DNA from: Sulfurovum sp.
GTDB lineage: Bacteria > Campylobacterota > Campylobacteria > Campylobacterales > Sulfurovaceae
Reading direction: 5' to 3'
DNA length: 32,237 bases
NCBI GenBank assembly: GCA_011391015.1
Contig: JAABRH010000013.1
Location: forward strand, 1 to 32,237
The position numbers and the translations under genes are program-made. The notes beneath the pieces were generated by a model. The model did not search any database. It was not told where the DNA came from and was given only the letters and a program-made list of their open reading frames with translations. Below, in pieces: positions 9,429 through 19,750 of this stretch. Position 1 is the first letter of the stretch, and every line of letters starts with the position of its first letter.

Positions 9429-10520
9429 TTACGTGTTTTTGATGGTTTCATCTGTTGTGTTCTCTTTTACCTCAGCGATCCAGAGTCCAAAAAGTTTATA
9501 GGCCAAAGCAAAGATAACCGCGCCAATAAAGAGACCTAACATGCCCATAAGTATCATACCGCCAATGGCACCAATAAGAATAATTAGCATTGGAATATCC
9601 ACACCTCTACCCATAAGAAGGGGTTTTAAAATACCGTCACTGGCACCTACGATAAGCATATAGACAGCAAACACGATTTCAGCCGTACCGCTTCCTTGAG
9701 AAAACACATAAGCAATGACTGGTCCGATGATCAGTAGTGCAGGAAGCTGAATAATCGTCAGGAACATGATAAGCACAGCCAGAATAATAGCAAAAGGAAC
9801 ACCCATTAAACCCAGACCAATAAGTGCGAACACTGCTTGTATGACCGCTACCCCGATAACTCCTGTCACTACAGAACGTATAGTAAGTGCAGAGAGTTCT
9901 GCCCATTCATCACCCTTATCACCTATGATGCGACGCAATACAGTATGGTAAAATTTCACTGCACCCTTGCTCTCGATCAAAAATACTGCTGCAATGATAA
10001 ATGAACCGATAAGCATAAAAATGGTGCCAAGTCCAGACCCAAGTGCAGAGAATGCAGATATTGTCATTTTCTTAATTTCATCTTTAAAAGGTGCAAGGGT
10101 TGCACTTAGATTATTTGAAGCTGATTCCCAAAGTGCATATGTTTTCTCACCAATGAGTGGCCATTCTTTTACTTTTTCCGTTGGAGGCGGTATGGTTATG
10201 TTCCCATCTTTAATAGTATGAACAAGTGTTGTCGTAGAGTCAATCATGTTTCCAGAAAGCATGTAGGTCGGAATTATAAGCACTGCAATCACAGCGATAA
10301 TAAATCCGATAATCACTTTTTTGCGATTACCAAACTGTTTTTCAAGACTATTGATAAGAGGAGAGAGTGCTACAGCAATGATAATACCCCAAACTATTAT
10401 GGGTATAAAAGGCTTGGCAATTAAATAGGAGAAATAAATCACCAACCCCAGTAAACTCAATTTAATGGCAATCTCAATAGCAAGCTTTACTTTTTCATCT
10501 TTTTGTTCAATCGTGTCCAT
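9429..10520 (-). CDS. AI-2E family transporter
   Basis: 363 aa polytopic protein; PFIPIIVWGIIIAVALSPLINSLEKQFGNRK, GVPFAIILAVLIMFLTIIQLPALLIIGPVIAYVF. Confidence 0.9.
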   Translation of the reverse strand: MDTIEQKDEKVKLAIEIAIKLSLLGLVIYFSYLIAKPFIPIIVWGIIIAVALSPLINSLEKQFGNRKKVIIGFIIAVIAVLIIPTYMLSGNMIDSTTTLVHTIKDGNITIPPPTEKVKEWPLIGEKTYALWESASNNLSATLAPFKDEIKKMTISAFSALGSGLGTIFMLIGSFIIAAVFLIESKGAVKFYHTVLRRIIGDKGDEWAELSALTIRSVVTGVIGVAVIQAVFALIGLGLMGVPFAIILAVLIMFLTIIQLPALLIIGPVIAYVFSQGSGTAEIVFAVYMLIVGASDGILKPLLMGRGVDIPMLIILIGAIGGMILMGMLGLFIGAVIFALAYKLFGLWIAEVKENTTDETIKNT

Positions 10521-10648
10521 TCAGATTCCTTATGGGATGGGTTGTTGACGAAAATTATTATAACAAAATTATATGCATAAATGAAGTATTGAGGTATTTA
10601 AAGCTAAAAAGTTGTACCATAAATGAATCTAATATAAAAGGATTGTTT

Positions 10649-10924
10649 ATGATAAAGCTTACTATTGTATATCTAGATGGATATAAAGAACACTATAGCA
10701 TCATCGAGCCTTCAACTCATTTTAATAAGTCTATGGGACTAAAGCGCTACAAAGATATTATTGAAGACGGTATGCTCAAATTTGTGATAGATGGTCAGCA
10801 GTTAGTGTTGATTCCTATTGTAAACATTAGAAAAGTAATTGCACACGGTGACGATCTTGTACAGATGAAAGTGGAAGATTACCCCGGTTTTATGTGTGCC
10901 AAAGTAGTGGAAGAGGATGCATAG
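10649..10924 (+). CDS. Hypothetical protein (about 91 aa)
   Basis: Internal ATG (MIKLTIVYLDGYKEHYSIIEPSTHF) preferred over the longer ORF from 10532 because AAAGGA precedes it. Confidence 0.6.
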   Translation: MIKLTIVYLDGYKEHYSIIEPSTHFNKSMGLKRYKDIIEDGMLKFVIDGQQLVLIPIVNIRKVIAHGDDLVQMKVEDYPGFMCAKVVEEDA

Positions 10925-10943
10925 TAATAAATATACTTTTGAT

Positions 10944-12236
10944 TTACTGCTTTAGCATACCCGCCAAATATCCGCTTGCAAAACTCCATTGCAGATTGTA
11001 GCCACCGCAGGGTCCGTCTATATTCATGACTTCACCGCAAAAATAAAGACCTTTTAGTTTTTTGCTTTGCATCGTGGAGGGGTCTATCTCTTTGAGGCTG
11101 ATGCCGCCACGTGTGATCATTGCCATCTTGAACCCATCATGTCCGTTGATGGTCAGGGGCGTCCAGGCTAAAAGCTTGATAAGTTTATCTCGAGAAACAC
11201 CCAGTTGTTTGCCCAAGGCTAGATCAGGAGCTGCATCTGCAAGTTGGCATAACGCTAAACTGACAGATTTTGGGAGCACTGTTTGGAGTAATTCTACTGT
11301 ATTTCTGTGAGGGTCTTTGGCTGTCTCGTTTTTAAAATGTTCGCGTATCTGCTCCTCGTTCATACCTTTGGTAAGATTGGCAAGCACCGGAACTTCAGGG
11401 TGTTTACTTAAAAGCGGAGTGATTTCACGTGAAAAATCAAGTACTACAGGTCCCCGTATGCCACCTTTGGTGAAGATAAGATCTCCTTTGGCCGAGAGTT
11501 TTTTATATTTTTTCATATTAACATGCATAACGACTTTGGCAATGGTATCCGCCCTGCAACTCTCCACCCAGGTCTCTTTGACTTTTAGTGGCATCATTGC
11601 AGGAAAGAGTTCTGTGATGGTATGTCCTACTGATGCTGCCATAGGATACCCGTCACCCTCAGCACCCAGTACAGGGTAGCCCATCCCGCCTGTAGCAATA
11701 ACAACATTTTGAGTACTAAATGTCTGACTTTCCGTACTTACACCTGTTATCCTGCTGCCATCATGTTCAAGCATTTCTACTTTTTGAGAGCACAAAACGG
11801 TGACACCTAGTTTTTGCATTTCAAGCTCCATCGCATCGATGATGGTTGCCGCACTGTGTGTGACGGGAAAGACACGATACCCGTCAGGTGCGTGGCTCTC
11901 TACGCCTATCTCTTTAAAAAATGCCATCAGTGCTTTATGATCCAAGGCTTCCAGTGCAGGGGACATAAAACGGCCGTCTCTGCCAAAGCGTGCCATAAAA
12001 TCTTCATTGGAAAGGGTGTTGGTAAGGTTGCAGCGTCCGCCGCCTGTGGCTTTGAGTTTTGCGCCTATTTTAGAGAGTTTTTCAAGCAGGAGGACGGATT
12101 GGCCTTTGCGAGCAGCAGTAATGGCAGACATCATACCTGCTGCGCCTGAACCGATGACGATGAGTGTGTAGTGCTTTATGCTAAAGACCTGTATGGACAA
12201 GTAGTGTGAGACTTGGCAGGGAAGCATTGTGCCCAC
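10944..12236 (-). CDS. HI0933/BaiN-like NAD(P)/FAD-dependent oxidoreductase (start uncertain)
   Basis: LIVIGSGAAGMMSAITAARKGQSVLLLEK, GGGRCNLTN, ATGGMGYPVLGAEGDGY, CGEVMNIDGPCGGYNLQWSFASGYLAG; true start probably close to SIKHYTLIVIG. Confidence 0.92.
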   Translation of the reverse strand: MGTMLPCQVSHYLSIQVFSIKHYTLIVIGSGAAGMMSAITAARKGQSVLLLEKLSKIGAKLKATGGGRCNLTNTLSNEDFMARFGRDGRFMSPALEALDHKALMAFFKEIGVESHAPDGYRVFPVTHSAATIIDAMELEMQKLGVTVLCSQKVEMLEHDGSRITGVSTESQTFSTQNVVIATGGMGYPVLGAEGDGYPMAASVGHTITELFPAMMPLKVKETWVESCRADTIAKVVMHVNMKKYKKLSAKGDLIFTKGGIRGPVVLDFSREITPLLSKHPEVPVLANLTKGMNEEQIREHFKNETAKDPHRNTVELLQTVLPKSVSLALCQLADAAPDLALGKQLGVSRDKLIKLLAWTPLTINGHDGFKMAMITRGGISLKEIDPSTMQSKKLKGLYFCGEVMNIDGPCGGYNLQWSFASGYLAGMLKQ

Positions 12237-12271
12237 AGCTTGGATTGGTCACCTTCTGTAGAGGAGCTCAT
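12176..12271 (-). CDS. Possible 31-codon leader ORF upstream of the flavoprotein gene
   Basis: GGAGGAG-6 nt-ATG, translation MSSSTEGDQSKLWAQCFPAKSHTTCPYRSLA*, overlapping the N-terminus of the downstream ORF in another frame. Confidence 0.3.
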   Translation of the reverse strand: MSSSTEGDQSKLWAQCFPAKSHTTCPYRSLA

Positions 12272-12317
12272 GATGGTCTCCTCCGTTGGTGAAAGTCTAT
12301 AGAAACACCAATAGGTG
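12249..12317 (-). promoter_or_regulatory. Candidate structured RNA leader with mutually exclusive pairings
   Basis: Four segments CACC / TTGGTG / CACCAA / GGTGA plus GAGGAG-11 nt-CTCCTC hairpin enclosing a start codon. Confidence 0.35.
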
Positions 12318-12366
12318 CATTTTAATGAATGGCAAATATCGTTTAGCAAAATTCTACAGTCCCGTA

Positions 12367-13665
12367 CTATCTACCGATTGCGAAATCAAGTCGTGCTATT
12401 GCAATATAGTAGTTGTAATAAGCAGTCACCAAATCACCTAATGCATTCACGTATCCCTGTCTTGCTTCCTGAAGTTCTATATAATCGGAGAGATCATTTT
12501 CATACCGTTTTTGCGCTTGAATAAACTTTTGTTCACTCGCTTTTGCAATACTCTCAGAAAGTATGACACCATCTTTTGTACGCAAAACAAATAAGCTTGA
12601 GTCAACAACCTGTTGTTTGATTTGAATACGTATATCCTCTATGCGTGATGCTGCTTGCAAGGAAGAGATTTTAGCTTCCTGTACCGAAGCATCTGTTTGG
12701 TTTCCAGCATACAGATTCCAGTTTAATGTGACACCGGCTTGCCATTGTTTCTCTGGTGTCAAGGTCGCAAAATCACTCTCTACATCTTGAGCCTGATAAT
12801 CTCCGGCTAAGGCAAGTGTTGGAAGATATCCGCCTTTTTCACTCTCTACGATATGTTTTGCACTCTGTGCTAAGTATTTACTGCTTTGGAGTTCATAACG
12901 ATGCTCATAGGCAAATCCCTCCAACTGTGGTATAGAGGTGTTTACTCGAGGCAGACGTTTACTTACATAGGGTAAATCAAGTTTATTTTCACTGAGTATA
13001 TACTGACCGTTATAAGGCGTATATCCCATCGCCTGCTCAAGCAATGCCAACCGTGATTTTAGTTCATACTCTGAATTGTTTAATTCGAGTTTTGCCTGTG
13101 TTAATCCTACTTCTGCATCTGTTACATCAATGATTGTCTTGATCCCGCTTTCGTAATACCGTTTGGCACGTTTGAGCTGTCCCTCTTGGAGTTCAATATT
13201 TTTTTTATTGACACTAATGATACTTTTTATTTTCAATACGTCATAAAACCGTATTTTAATCTGCAAGATTTTAGAGGAGATAAATTGATTCATTTGTGCT
13301 TCATATGCTTTGGCTTCTTCTTCTGCGGCTGAGATTCTACCGCTGGTTTTTCCAAAATCATAAAGGAGCTGGGAAGCACTGATATTTCCCAGTAGCGCGT
13401 TACCATTTAGCGTATCCTGGTTTTTATATTCAAGACCACTTTGTCCTGCGGCGGCATTAAGATCGAGGCGTGGAAGATAATACCCCTTCTGAAATTTACT
13501 GCGCTGCTGGGCCCCTTCAAAGTCAAAACGGCTGATATCGATATCAGGACTGTGTTCCAGTGCAAATTCGATTGCTTTGTCAATCGTCAGTGTCTGTTCT
13601 TTGGCACAAAGTATCACTGATGCAGTTACTAGCCCTATTGTTACTCTATGTATTAGTCGTTTCAT
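12367..13665 (-). CDS. TolC family outer membrane protein
   Basis: Signal peptide, TIDKAIEFALEHSPDI, repeated coiled-coil layout, last gene of RND operon. Confidence 0.93.
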   Translation of the reverse strand: MKRLIHRVTIGLVTASVILCAKEQTLTIDKAIEFALEHSPDIDISRFDFEGAQQRSKFQKGYYLPRLDLNAAAGQSGLEYKNQDTLNGNALLGNISASQLLYDFGKTSGRISAAEEEAKAYEAQMNQFISSKILQIKIRFYDVLKIKSIISVNKKNIELQEGQLKRAKRYYESGIKTIIDVTDAEVGLTQAKLELNNSEYELKSRLALLEQAMGYTPYNGQYILSENKLDLPYVSKRLPRVNTSIPQLEGFAYEHRYELQSSKYLAQSAKHIVESEKGGYLPTLALAGDYQAQDVESDFATLTPEKQWQAGVTLNWNLYAGNQTDASVQEAKISSLQAASRIEDIRIQIKQQVVDSSLFVLRTKDGVILSESIAKASEQKFIQAQKRYENDLSDYIELQEARQGYVNALGDLVTAYYNYYIAIARLDFAIGR

Positions 13666-16600
13666 CTACACCATCTCCCGTTTTGCAATTTCTTCTTCTA
13701 CACTGACAAATTTTTCACGCATGGTCTCAAGCAGTACATAGAGTACCGGGACAATCAGTGTACTCACTATGGTTGCAGCTGTCATTCCACCTATTAGTCC
13801 AATACCAATGGATTGTTGTGTGACAGCACCAGCACCCGAAGCAACGGCAAGTGGTATGGTACCAAAGATAAATGCCAGAGAGGTCATGACGATAGCTCTA
13901 AAGCGCAGTTTTCCTGCCAGAATACCTGACTCAATGATGCTTTTGCCTTCTTCTCTTTTCTCTCTAGCAAACTCCACGATCAAAATAGCATTTTTTGAGG
14001 CAAGGGCAATCAGAAGTACCAGACCAACTTGTGCATAAGTGTTCAATGGTATCCCGGCCATTTTGAGCGCTCCCATAGCGCCTATCATGGCAATAGGAAC
14101 AGACAGAAGGATCATCAACGGTAAAATCCAAGACTCATAAAGAGCAGCAAGTACAAGGAATACAGCCAACGCTACAAAGGAAAATACCATAACCTGACCG
14201 TTTCCTGCGAGCTTTTCCTGCAAAGACATTCCTGACCACTCAAACCCATAGCTAGTTGGCAGTACACGCTTTGCAATCTCTTCCATGGCTTCCATCGCTT
14301 CACCAGAACTGTACCCATCACCCGAGGTACCGTTAATCTGGATAGAACGGTAAAGGTTATAATGAGAGATGTTTTGCGGTCCAGATTCCTGCTTAAGTGT
14401 CACGATGGCCGAGAGAGGAACCATCTTATCCATTTTGCTTTTGACAAAGAGCTTATTGATATCACCTTTGTCACTTCTGAACGATTTGTCTGCTTGAACA
14501 TAGACCCGAAAGACTTTTCCGAACTTTGTAAAGTCATTGATGTAGTAAGAGCCGAAATAGGTTTGCATGGTGCCAAAAAGTGTTGCAATATCAACACCAA
14601 GAGCATTAGCCTTTTTGCGGTCTATATCGACAATGTACATTGGATAAGAGGGATTGTAGACGGTAAATGCACGTCCGATACGTGGATCTTTGTTTGCTTC
14701 CTCTATCATGGTTTTAGCATAATACATGAACGTATCCATATCCCCAGCCAGATAATCCTGGATCCTGAAGTCGAATCCTCCTACTGCTCCAAGTCCCGTG
14801 ATTCCAGGCATGTTGAAAGCAACAATATTGGCATCACTGATAACAGATGTGCGAGCAAAAACCTGCTTGATAATACTCTCAACATCCATACCTTTAGCAC
14901 TTCTTTCGCTCCACGGTTTTAGAGTAACGAACATCATACCGCTACTTCCATCATTGGTTGCAGTTACGATATTGTATCCATCGATTGCAATGACATCGGC
15001 TACACCAGGTATGTCGGCCACAATTTTTTCTGCTTGTTTTCGAACATCAACGGTTCGTTCAAGTGAGCTTCCCGGCTTTAGGCTCATGGAGACCATAAAA
15101 GTCCCTTTGTCTTCAGTGGGTACAAATCCCGTCGGTGATGTGACAAATAGATAATAGATAAGACCGATAAAACCAAAAAAGCTCGCTAAAACAACATATC
15201 TAATGTTTATTAAATACGTTATCAGGTTTGTATATTTGTCGGTGATCCAGTTAAACCCTTTTTCAAAAAGCGTAAAGCCTACAAACACTTTTTGGTCTTT
15301 CCCCCTTCGTTTGATCAAAATAGCCGCAAGAGCAGGGGAGAGTGTCAAAGCATTGAGCGCGGAGACAACAACAGAAAAAGAAATCGTCAAGGCAAATTGC
15401 TGATACAGAGAACCGGTGATACCAGGCATCATCGAGACGGGGACAAACACAGCTATCATTACCAGTGTGGTCGAGATGATAGGAGCAGTGAGTTGTATCA
15501 TCGCTTTTTTGACTACCTGAGGTATGGGCAGATCATGCTCTTTATGCATGATGACCTCCACGTTTTCAACGACCAAAATCGCATCATCGACAACGATACC
15601 AATAGCAAGGATCAAACCAAAAAGTGTCAAGAAGTTGATAGAGAATCCCGGGATGATATACATGGCGACAAAGGCACCGACAAGCGAGACAGGAATAGCA
15701 ACGGTTGCAATAAGGTTTGGACGCCATGATTGCAGGAATAAAAAAATGACGATAATAACCAGAAAAATCGCTTCATACAAGGCATGAATAACGTTTTCTA
15801 TGGAAACTTCAACATATTTGGTAGTATCGTAAGGAATATCATAGGTAACACCGTCTGGAAAACGTTTTTTCAGTCTTTCCATCGCTTGACCGACTTTTTC
15901 TCTGATATCCAGAGCATTACTGCCACCACCGGGTAATTGATATACGGCTATAAGTCCTGTTGGTTTTTGATTGAGGTTGGCGTTCAGGTCATAATTTTCC
16001 GCACCCAATTCTACTTTGGCAACATCGCGCAGATAGACCAGAGAACCGTCTTCTTTGTATTTGATGACAATCTCTTCAAATTCTTTGACTTGACTGAGAC
16101 GTCCTTCTGCATTCAAAACATATTCAAACTGCTGATCTCTGTTGGTAGGGTTACCGCCTATTTTTCCTACAGAAGCCTGTTTGTTTTGTGATTTAATCGC
16201 GTTAATAATATCGTCCGGAGTAAGTTCAAGCGTTTTGATCTTGTCAGGGTTGAGCCAGATACGCATGGCGTATTTTTTTTCACCCATGTTGTCTGCTTTA
16301 CCAACTCCGGGGATTCGTCTGATCTCATCAAGGATATTGATATTGATAAAGTTGCTCAAAAATGCTGCATCATAACGCTCATCACCGGTAACAGTAATGC
16401 CGCAGACCATACTGGGGCTTTTTTTATCTACAACGACACCCTGTTGTTTAACTTCTGCAGGTAAGGAGGGTTCAGCCAGTGACACTTTGTTTTGAACATC
16501 CACTGCAGCAATGTCAAGATTGTAACCCGGTTCAAAATAAACGGTAATGTTAGATTGTCCGGATGAAGTACTGGATGACTCGATGTATATAGAGCCCTTT

Positions 16601-16818
16601 ACACCATTGAGCTTATCTTCCAGAGGTCTGGTGACAGCCTCTTCGACCGCATAGGCATTGGCGCCGGTGTAGGTTGCTGTAACGGCAACGGTAGGCGGTA
16701 CAACATCTGGAAATTCCTGAATTGGCAGTACAAACAGTGAAACCAGTCCGCCCATCGTGATCAGAAGAGAAATAACGATTGCGAAAATAGGACGTTTAAT
16801 AAAAGTAAAAGAAAACAT
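13666..16818 (-). CDS. RND efflux pump inner membrane permease (AcrB/MexF-like, HAE1)
   Basis: 1050 aa; [71 protein letters not shown]. Confidence 0.97.
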   Translation of the reverse strand: MFSFTFIKRPIFAIVISLLITMGGLVSLFVLPIQEFPDVVPPTVAVTATYTGANAYAVEEAVTRPLEDKLNGVKGSIYIESSSTSSGQSNITVYFEPGYNLDIAAVDVQNKVSLAEPSLPAEVKQQGVVVDKKSPSMVCGITVTGDERYDAAFLSNFININILDEIRRIPGVGKADNMGEKKYAMRIWLNPDKIKTLELTPDDIINAIKSQNKQASVGKIGGNPTNRDQQFEYVLNAEGRLSQVKEFEEIVIKYKEDGSLVYLRDVAKVELGAENYDLNANLNQKPTGLIAVYQLPGGGSNALDIREKVGQAMERLKKRFPDGVTYDIPYDTTKYVEVSIENVIHALYEAIFLVIIVIFLFLQSWRPNLIATVAIPVSLVGAFVAMYIIPGFSINFLTLFGLILAIGIVVDDAILVVENVEVIMHKEHDLPIPQVVKKAMIQLTAPIISTTLVMIAVFVPVSMMPGITGSLYQQFALTISFSVVVSALNALTLSPALAAILIKRRGKDQKVFVGFTLFEKGFNWITDKYTNLITYLINIRYVVLASFFGFIGLIYYLFVTSPTGFVPTEDKGTFMVSMSLKPGSSLERTVDVRKQAEKIVADIPGVADVIAIDGYNIVTATNDGSSGMMFVTLKPWSERSAKGMDVESIIKQVFARTSVISDANIVAFNMPGITGLGAVGGFDFRIQDYLAGDMDTFMYYAKTMIEEANKDPRIGRAFTVYNPSYPMYIVDIDRKKANALGVDIATLFGTMQTYFGSYYINDFTKFGKVFRVYVQADKSFRSDKGDINKLFVKSKMDKMVPLSAIVTLKQESGPQNISHYNLYRSIQINGTSGDGYSSGEAMEAMEEIAKRVLPTSYGFEWSGMSLQEKLAGNGQVMVFSFVALAVFLVLAALYESWILPLMILLSVPIAMIGAMGALKMAGIPLNTYAQVGLVLLIALASKNAILIVEFAREKREEGKSIIESGILAGKLRFRAIVMTSLAFIFGTIPLAVASGAGAVTQQSIGIGLIGGMTAATIVSTLIVPVLYVLLETMREKFVSVEEEIAKREMV

Positions 16819-18009
16819 CTATTCTTTCACCTCGTCAGGTATTAGGTTATGTTGCTTCATGATCGCAGCAATACCTTTTGTCTCTGTCATATCTTTAGGA
16901 TCAAGCAGACTGCCGTTTCTGGTTTTAACCAGACCTGAGATCAGTACTTTATCCCCGTCTTTTAAACCGCTGCTGATAGCAGTATAGTAGCGTGATGAAA
17001 GTGTTGTGGTAACAGAAGTTCTTTGAGCTGTATTGTTCTCATCAACCGTATAGACAAATTTTCCCAACTGGTCTTCTTGAAGGCTTTGAGGCGGTACCAT
17101 GATAAAATCAAATTGGTCTGTGACAAAAATATTGATATAGACAAATGTCCCAGGATAGACCGTTTTATCTTTGTTGTCTATGGTTGCACGCATGGAAACA
17201 GTCGATGTTAAGGGATCAACAATGTTGTTCGTGAAATCCACAAATCCATCAAGGCGTTTACGATCGAAAATCTCTTCGCCTGAACCACGCACTTCAATAA
17301 AAGCTGGGAGTTTTGTACCTGAACGGTATTTGTATATTTTTTGGACATCTTCTTCAGAAGGACTGAAATAGGTATAAATCTTATCTGTCTGTACAATGGT
17401 TGTCAGCAGGGTAGATTCACCATAACCAACAAGGTTGCCCACATCTACAAGTCTGGTACCTACCTGACCTGATACCGGTGCGGTGATGAGCGTGTAGCTT
17501 AATTCGAGTTGTGCATTTCTAATGGCGGCTTCATCTTCTGCTAGTGAGGCTATCATAGAGTCACGCTTTGCCTCATATTGTTCGAGTGTGGCACGTGCGG
17601 CAAGCCCCTCTTTTACAAGAGGCACATAGCGGTTCACCTCCGCCTTTGCCAAGGCAAGAGCTGCTTCATCTCTTTGTTTTTTGGCTTTTGCAGCGTCTAA
17701 GTTGCTTTTGTATTCAGACTGTTCGATGAGAAACAGTTTGTCACCTTTTTTTACAGAGGCACCGTCTTCAAAAAATCTTTTTTCAAGACGTCCTGATACA
17801 CGGGCGCGTATCTCTTGGTCACTAACGGCTTTTGTGGTTCCGGTATATTGTACCCAGATAGGCAATTTCTGTTTTTGTACCGTCACGGTTTCAACACTTA
17901 TTGGCGGTGGGGATTTTGGTGCCGTTTTGGTTTCATCTGTACACCCTGAAAAAAAGAGAAGAGAAATAGATAGCATACTTGAAGATAAGAATGTTGGAGA
18001 AATTGCCAT
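16819..18009 (-). CDS. RND efflux periplasmic adaptor (AcrA/MexA-like lipoprotein)
   Basis: Lipobox FFSGC; VSGRLEKRFFEDGASVKKGDKLFLIEQSEY; LITAPVSGQVGTRLVDVGNLV. Confidence 0.95.
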   Translation of the reverse strand: MAISPTFLSSSMLSISLLFFSGCTDETKTAPKSPPPISVETVTVQKQKLPIWVQYTGTTKAVSDQEIRARVSGRLEKRFFEDGASVKKGDKLFLIEQSEYKSNLDAAKAKKQRDEAALALAKAEVNRYVPLVKEGLAARATLEQYEAKRDSMIASLAEDEAAIRNAQLELSYTLITAPVSGQVGTRLVDVGNLVGYGESTLLTTIVQTDKIYTYFSPSEEDVQKIYKYRSGTKLPAFIEVRGSGEEIFDRKRLDGFVDFTNNIVDPLTSTVSMRATIDNKDKTVYPGTFVYINIFVTDQFDFIMVPPQSLQEDQLGKFVYTVDENNTAQRTSVTTTLSSRYYTAISSGLKDGDKVLISGLVKTRNGSLLDPKDMTETKGIAAIMKQHNLIPDEVKE

Positions 18010-18025
18010 TGGGTTGTTACCTTTT

Positions 18026-18055
18026 GTTTAAGTTTAAGTTTAAGTTTAAGTTTAA
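18026..18055. repeat. (GTTTAA)5 perfect hexanucleotide tandem repeat
   Basis: Read directly: gtttaagtttaagtttaagtttaagtttaa, 17 bp upstream of the adaptor start codon. Confidence 0.97.
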
Positions 18056-18063
18056 TTGTAGCA
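18055..18063 (-). promoter_or_regulatory. Extended -10 promoter TGCTACAAT for the RND operon
   Basis: Minus strand TTTGCTACAAT immediately upstream of the hexamer repeat. Confidence 0.5.
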
Positions 18064-18106
18064 AATAATGAATCATATATAAATGTTTTATACGCAACAT
18101 TGTTAT

Positions 18107-19750
18107 TTATGATGCCAAAACTGCATGTGCAACGGTCAGATTCGGGTCATCACGGCCTAGGCGATGGTTAAGTCCTAAAGTGTGAAGTTTTTCTCGAACA
18201 CTGTTGTGGGCTTCAAGCGCATAAAACTTGATGCCTTTTTCTTTCAGTGTGTCAGCCAATTCAGCTAAAGCCAATGCACTTTGATGGTCAACATAGGGTG
18301 TAGATGAAAGCTGAATCAACACTTTTGAGGGTTGGGGCTGCTGTTTTTTGATAACATCTGATATCGTATCACGCACATAATCGATGTTGAAGTAGAGCAA
18401 ACTTGAATTGATTCGAAAAATCAGTGTATCGGGTATGGTCTGTGCATCCTCGTGTTGTGTGATATCCAAAAATTTATCTGTGTTGGCTATACGACCTAAT
18501 TGCGATATGTTGGGTTTGGAAGCACGTTTAAGCAGTAGTACCAGTGAGATCATCACTCCGATAAAAATACCGCGCAACAATCCAGAAGCAAGCACACCGA
18601 TAATCACAAAAAGTGCTACAATAAACTCTTCACGCTCTACGCGATAAAGATGCATGATCGCAGAAGGTTTGATCAGGCTTGTAACTGCCATAAGAATGAT
18701 AGCTGCCAAAACAGGTTGAGGAAGAGGAGTGAGCCATGGGGTGAAAAAGAGGATAACCAGTGCAATGACAACAGAAGCAATGAGCCCAGAAAGCATTGTT
18801 CGTGATTTGGCATCAACACCAACAAGTGATTGTGAGGTTCCGCCGCTTACAGGAAAACCATGCATGAGCCCGGCTGCTGCATTACTCATACCGATGGCTA
18901 TAAACTCTTTGTTAGGGTCAAAGTGTGATCCGTTTTTAGCGGGAAACATCCTTCCAATGGCTGAAGTTTCAACTGAAGCAAGCAAAAAGACTGCAAATGC
19001 CAAGGGAAGCAGCTCATTGAACTGTTCCCATCCGGCATGCGGAAAAGAGGGCATAGGAAGCCCTGAGGGCAGTGTTCCCAATACTTTGACACCCATCACT
19101 TCTAAACCAAAAAACATTGAAGCTAAAATTCCTACTACAAGTACTATCAAGGAGACAGGACGGCTTTTTAGAAATTTGTTCCCAAGAACGAGAAGCAACA
19201 GTGCAGTGATACCAAGTGCCATCGATGTGGGATGCGTGTCTTTGATATGATGAAATATGTGAGAAATATTTTCTATAAAGTTGCCGTGACTGCCGTGAAA
19301 TCCCAAAAGCTTCGGCAGTTGCGTGCTGATGAGGAAAAGCCCGATACCGATCTTAAATCCCACCATGACGCTTTCAGAGATAAAATTGATAACAACCCCT
19401 GCACGTATATACCATGCAAAAAAGGCGATGACTGATACCAAAAGAGCTGTTGCGGATGCCAGTGCTGTAAATTTGGAGACATCCCCGTCTGCAACAGTGC
19501 CCAATGATGCACCGATCAACAAAGAGATGGCAGAGGTGACTGTAACAACGGTACTTGAGGAGCTTGAAAAGAACCAAAAAAACAATCCTGCTGCAAAACA
19601 GGCATACAGTCCTGTTTGTGGAGGAAGGTTTGCCATGGATGCATCCGCAAGTCCTGCAGGGATTAGAAATGCTGCAAGGGTCACTCCCGCGATGACATCA
19701 CTTTTAAGCCAGTCAGGCTGATAGGTTTTGAGCCAAGACGGTACAAACAT
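18107..19750 (-). CDS. SulP family anion transporter with C-terminal STAS domain
   Basis: DVIAGVTLAAFLIPAGLADASMANLPPQTGLYA, GFPVSGGTSQSLVGVDAKSRTMLSGL, C-terminal LIQLSSTPYVDHQSALALAELADTLKEKGIKFYAL. Confidence 0.94.
   Translation of the reverse strand: MFVPSWLKTYQPDWLKSDVIAGVTLAAFLIPAGLADASMANLPPQTGLYACFAAGLFFWFFSSSSSTVVTVTSAISLLIGASLGTVADGDVSKFTALASATALLVSVIAFFAWYIRAGVVINFISESVMVGFKIGIGLFLISTQLPKLLGFHGSHGNFIENISHIFHHIKDTHPTSMALGITALLLLVLGNKFLKSRPVSLIVLVVGILASMFFGLEVMGVKVLGTLPSGLPMPSFPHAGWEQFNELLPLAFAVFLLASVETSAIGRMFPAKNGSHFDPNKEFIAIGMSNAAAGLMHGFPVSGGTSQSLVGVDAKSRTMLSGLIASVVIALVILFFTPWLTPLPQPVLAAIILMAVTSLIKPSAIMHLYRVEREEFIVALFVIIGVLASGLLRGIFIGVMISLVLLLKRASKPNISQLGRIANTDKFLDITQHEDAQTIPDTLIFRINSSLLYFNIDYVRDTISDVIKKQQPQPSKVLIQLSSTPYVDHQSALALAELADTLKEKGIKFYALEAHNSVREKLHTLGLNHRLGRDDPNLTVAHAVLAS

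Noticed and set aside
12240-12320. Considered SRP 4.5S RNA, RNase P RNA or a known riboswitch in the region upstream of the flavoprotein
   Set aside because: Diagnostic conserved cores (e.g. GGUCCGGAAGGAAGCAGCC, GAGGAAAGUCC, FMN/TPP/cobalamin motifs) were not found by eye; retained only as an unnamed structured leader.
12325-12441. Small plus-strand ORF starting MNGKYRLAKFYSPVLSTDC
   Set aside because: No SD, runs antisense into the tolC gene, no recognised family.
14362-14922. 186-aa plus-strand ORF opposite the RND permease
   Set aside because: Shadow ORF antisense to a clear 1050-aa RND gene; low-complexity, no recognisable motif.
18729-19250. 173-aa plus-strand ORF opposite sulP
   Set aside because: Antisense shadow ORF inside a confidently identified transporter.
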